DNA of 5,076 nucleotides from Microcaldota archaeon (GTDB lineage Archaea; Micrarchaeota; Micrarchaeia; Anstonellales; Bilamarchaeaceae): contig DUGF01000011.1 of assembly GCA_013331535.1 (NCBI GenBank), positions 1 to 5,076 of the forward strand, written 5' to 3'. Below, one piece after another: positions 3,741 to 5,076 of the stretch. Each line of letters begins with the position of its first letter. The first letter of the stretch is position 1. Below the pieces are notes generated by a model. The model saw nothing but the letters and a program-made list of their open reading frames with translations. It was not told the DNA's origin and did not search any database. Both the position numbers and the translations under genes were made by a program.

Positions 3741-4886
3741 CTAAAACACCCCGAACAGTTTTCCATCCTCTTTTTTGAATTCCTCAAGCAGTTCCCTCTG
3801 TTTTCTGGATAGGTTTTTGGGAATCACAACATTTATCTTGACCAGCTCGTCGCCCCTTTCGCTATTTCTTCCTCTCTCTATGTTCGGAAGCCCTTCACCT
3901 TTCATTCTGAAGACCGTCTCTGGCTGGGTTCCTGCAGGAATCTTTAGTTCCGCCTTCCCAGATCCTGAAATCGTTGGCACATCTATTTTAGTCCCAAGAA
4001 TAGCATCAATAAAATTTATTTTTGTTTCAAAATAAACATCTTCCCCGTCACGTTTCAATTGCGCGTGCGGCTTTACATTAATATAAACGTATAAATCCCC
4101 GGAACCATCCTTTCCATAGCGGCCCATCCCGCGAACGCGCAGGTTCATTCCATCCTCCACGCCTGCGGGTATTGTTACTTCAAGTTTCTCATGTTTTTCT
4201 ATTGTTCCGCGGCCATTGCATCGCGAGCAGAATTGTTTTATGCTTCGTCCTTCTCCATAGCATGAATTGCACGCAGCGGCACTCCTTACAATCATAGGGC
4301 CTAATCTTCTGTTCACGTAAACCATTCCGCTTCCTTTGCATTTATCACATGTTGTAGAATTAGTTCCTGGTTCTGCCCTGCTTCCTTTGCATCTGTCGCA
4401 TGCATTGTTATGTGAAACTTCAATTTCACGGGTTGTTCCTTTTGCAACCTCTTCAAGCGTAATCTGTATTTCTGTTTGAAGGTTTTCCCCAACTTCTCTT
4501 CTTTTTCTGCTTCTTCCCTGCCCTCCAAAATCAAAAAACATCGAAGAAAACGGGTCATTTCCTCCACGTCCAAATCCTCCTCCAAATCCGAAATTCCTTA
4601 GAACATCTGCAAACTCCTCAAAATTAGCGTTTCTGAAGATATCCTCCTGAGAATATCTCTGGTCAAATCCCGCATGGCCGTACTGATCGTACGCACTGCG
4701 TTTTTCCGAATCGCTGAGTACGGCATATGCCTCGCTTATTTCCTTGAATCTGGCTTCTGCATCCTTGTTTTTATTCCTGTCTGGATGAAATTCCAGCGCA
4801 AGCTTTCTATATGCTTTTTTGATCTCATCGGCGCTTGCGCTCTTCGCAACTCCGAGAATTTCATAATAATCGCGTTTAGAAGTCAT
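3741..4886 (-). CDS. dnaJ: Chaperone protein DnaJ (type I Hsp40)
   Basis: The 381-residue co-chaperone stimulates DnaK (Hsp70) ATPase activity and delivers unfolded clients in the cytoplasm. The J domain covers about residues 5-70, with H34-P35-D36 and the YDQYGHAGF exit. A Gly/Phe-rich linker follows (99-125). The zinc domain holds four cysteine pairs: C163/C166, C180/C183, C206/C209 and C220/C223. The first reads CDRCKGSR, losing the last glycine of the usual CxxCxGxG. The substrate-binding beta domains (about 135-160 and 230-355) include IPAGVEDGMNLRVRGMG and IPAGTQPETVFRMKGEGLP. Length is typical. An AAGG lies 7 bases before the ATG. It is 24 bases after a partial J-domain gene and immediately before the HEPN gene. 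No dnaK or grpE is in view. Confidence 0.97.
   Translation of the reverse strand: MTSKRDYYEILGVAKSASADEIKKAYRKLALEFHPDRNKNKDAEARFKEISEAYAVLSDSEKRSAYDQYGHAGFDQRYSQEDIFRNANFEEFADVLRNFGFGGGFGRGGNDPFSSMFFDFGGQGRSRKRREVGENLQTEIQITLEEVAKGTTREIEVSHNNACDRCKGSRAEPGTNSTTCDKCKGSGMVYVNRRLGPMIVRSAAACNSCYGEGRSIKQFCSRCNGRGTIEKHEKLEVTIPAGVEDGMNLRVRGMGRYGKDGSGDLYVYINVKPHAQLKRDGEDVYFETKINFIDAILGTKIDVPTISGSGKAELKIPAGTQPETVFRMKGEGLPNIERGRNSERGDELVKINVVIPKNLSRKQRELLEEFKKEDGKLFGVF
3747..3752 (-). promoter_or_regulatory. Ribosome binding site inside dnaJ for the HEPN gene
   Basis: GGGGTG on the minus strand, within the last dnaJ codons, lies 6 bases before the ATG at 3740. It supports that start and coupling to dnaJ translation. 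Confidence 0.65.
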
Positions 4887-4910
4887 TCAATTACCTTAAA
4901 TTATCGAAAT

Positions 4911-5076
4911 TTACCTGTACGAACTGTCATTTTTGCGATTCGCAATTTCATGCCAAACCCTGAAGACTCTCTGTTCCCAGCTTTCCGAGACTCTTGCATC
5001 ATATTGCTTATATTTCACCGGTTCCTTTTGTTTTCCAGTAAGAATTGAGTATGCTTCGTTTATCTCTTTGAATTTT
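4911..5076 (-). CDS. C-terminal end of a second J-domain protein (partial)
   Basis: On the minus strand an open frame enters at the window edge (first full codon 5075-5073) and ends at TAA 4913-4911, giving 54 residues. It begins KFKEINEAYSILTGKQKE and continues PVKYKQYD, the end of a J domain (compare RFKEISEAYAVLSDSEKRSA then YDQYG in the adjacent dnaJ). It is followed by a short tail, ESWEQRVFRVWHEIANRKND. No zinc or Gly/Phe region follows, so this is a short J-only (type III-like) protein rather than a second full DnaJ. It lies 24 bases upstream of dnaJ on the same strand, probably as the preceding gene of one operon. The HPD motif is expected outside the window. Confidence 0.8.
   Translation of the reverse strand, partial: KFKEINEAYSILTGKQKEPVKYKQYDARVSESWEQRVFRVWHEIANRKNDSSYR

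Noticed and set aside
4674..5048. Plus-strand open frame of 124 codons
   Set aside because: It is antisense to the J domain of dnaJ and to the partial J-domain gene, both clearly coding on the other strand.

Overview
The window looks archaeal. It encodes a 74-residue Sm-like (SmAP/LSm) protein behind a TTTAAA-type promoter, and two tRNA genes with introns, one of them with a textbook bulge-helix-bulge (BHB) splice motif at position 37/38. The tRNA genes carry no encoded CCA, and strong GGAGG or GAGGTG ribosome sites precede several genes. A DnaJ with HPD and four zinc-binding cysteine pairs is also present. Compact spacing and heavily disrupted tRNA genes suggest a small-genome lineage (Micrarchaeota or another DPANN group, or a tRNA-intron-rich crenarchaeal relative), but that placement is inference.

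Left part (1-405): a short three-way-junction-forming element, then tRNA-Thr(GGT) on the minus strand with a 46-nt intron. Next comes a 206-nt gap holding a 64-nt imperfect hairpin and a second perfect hairpin just before the ribosome site of the next gene. Middle left (406-1514): a 264-residue protein made of two related halves (DUF2666-like, tentative), then the Sm-like gene.

Centre (1515-1925) is the most striking part. I read it as a circularly permuted tRNA-Ala(GGC) gene: the 3' segment (position 60 to A73) lies upstream of the 5' segment (positions 1-59). The two pieces pair through acceptor and T stems, including the G3-U70 alanine identity pair, and a four-base-pair central helix places the join between 59 and 60. 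The 5' segment is further interrupted by a 79-nt intron at 37/38 with a canonical BHB, and by about 84 nt in the D loop. Three related hairpins of 36-39 nt sit at the D loop, at the anticodon intron and just after the T-loop end, one per junction. This suggests that one small element family created all three disruptions.

Right part (1926-5076): a 427-residue very basic protein with about 30-residue repeats and a C-terminal domain resembling sigma-70 region 2, unusual in an archaeon. Its stop codon abuts the stop codon of a convergent minus-strand cluster. In transcription order that cluster is the end of a J-domain protein gene (cut by the window edge), dnaJ, and a gene for a probable HEPN-fold protein whose start codon directly follows the dnaJ stop. 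The cluster reads as a chaperone operon with a possible RNA-cleaving or RNA-binding partner.
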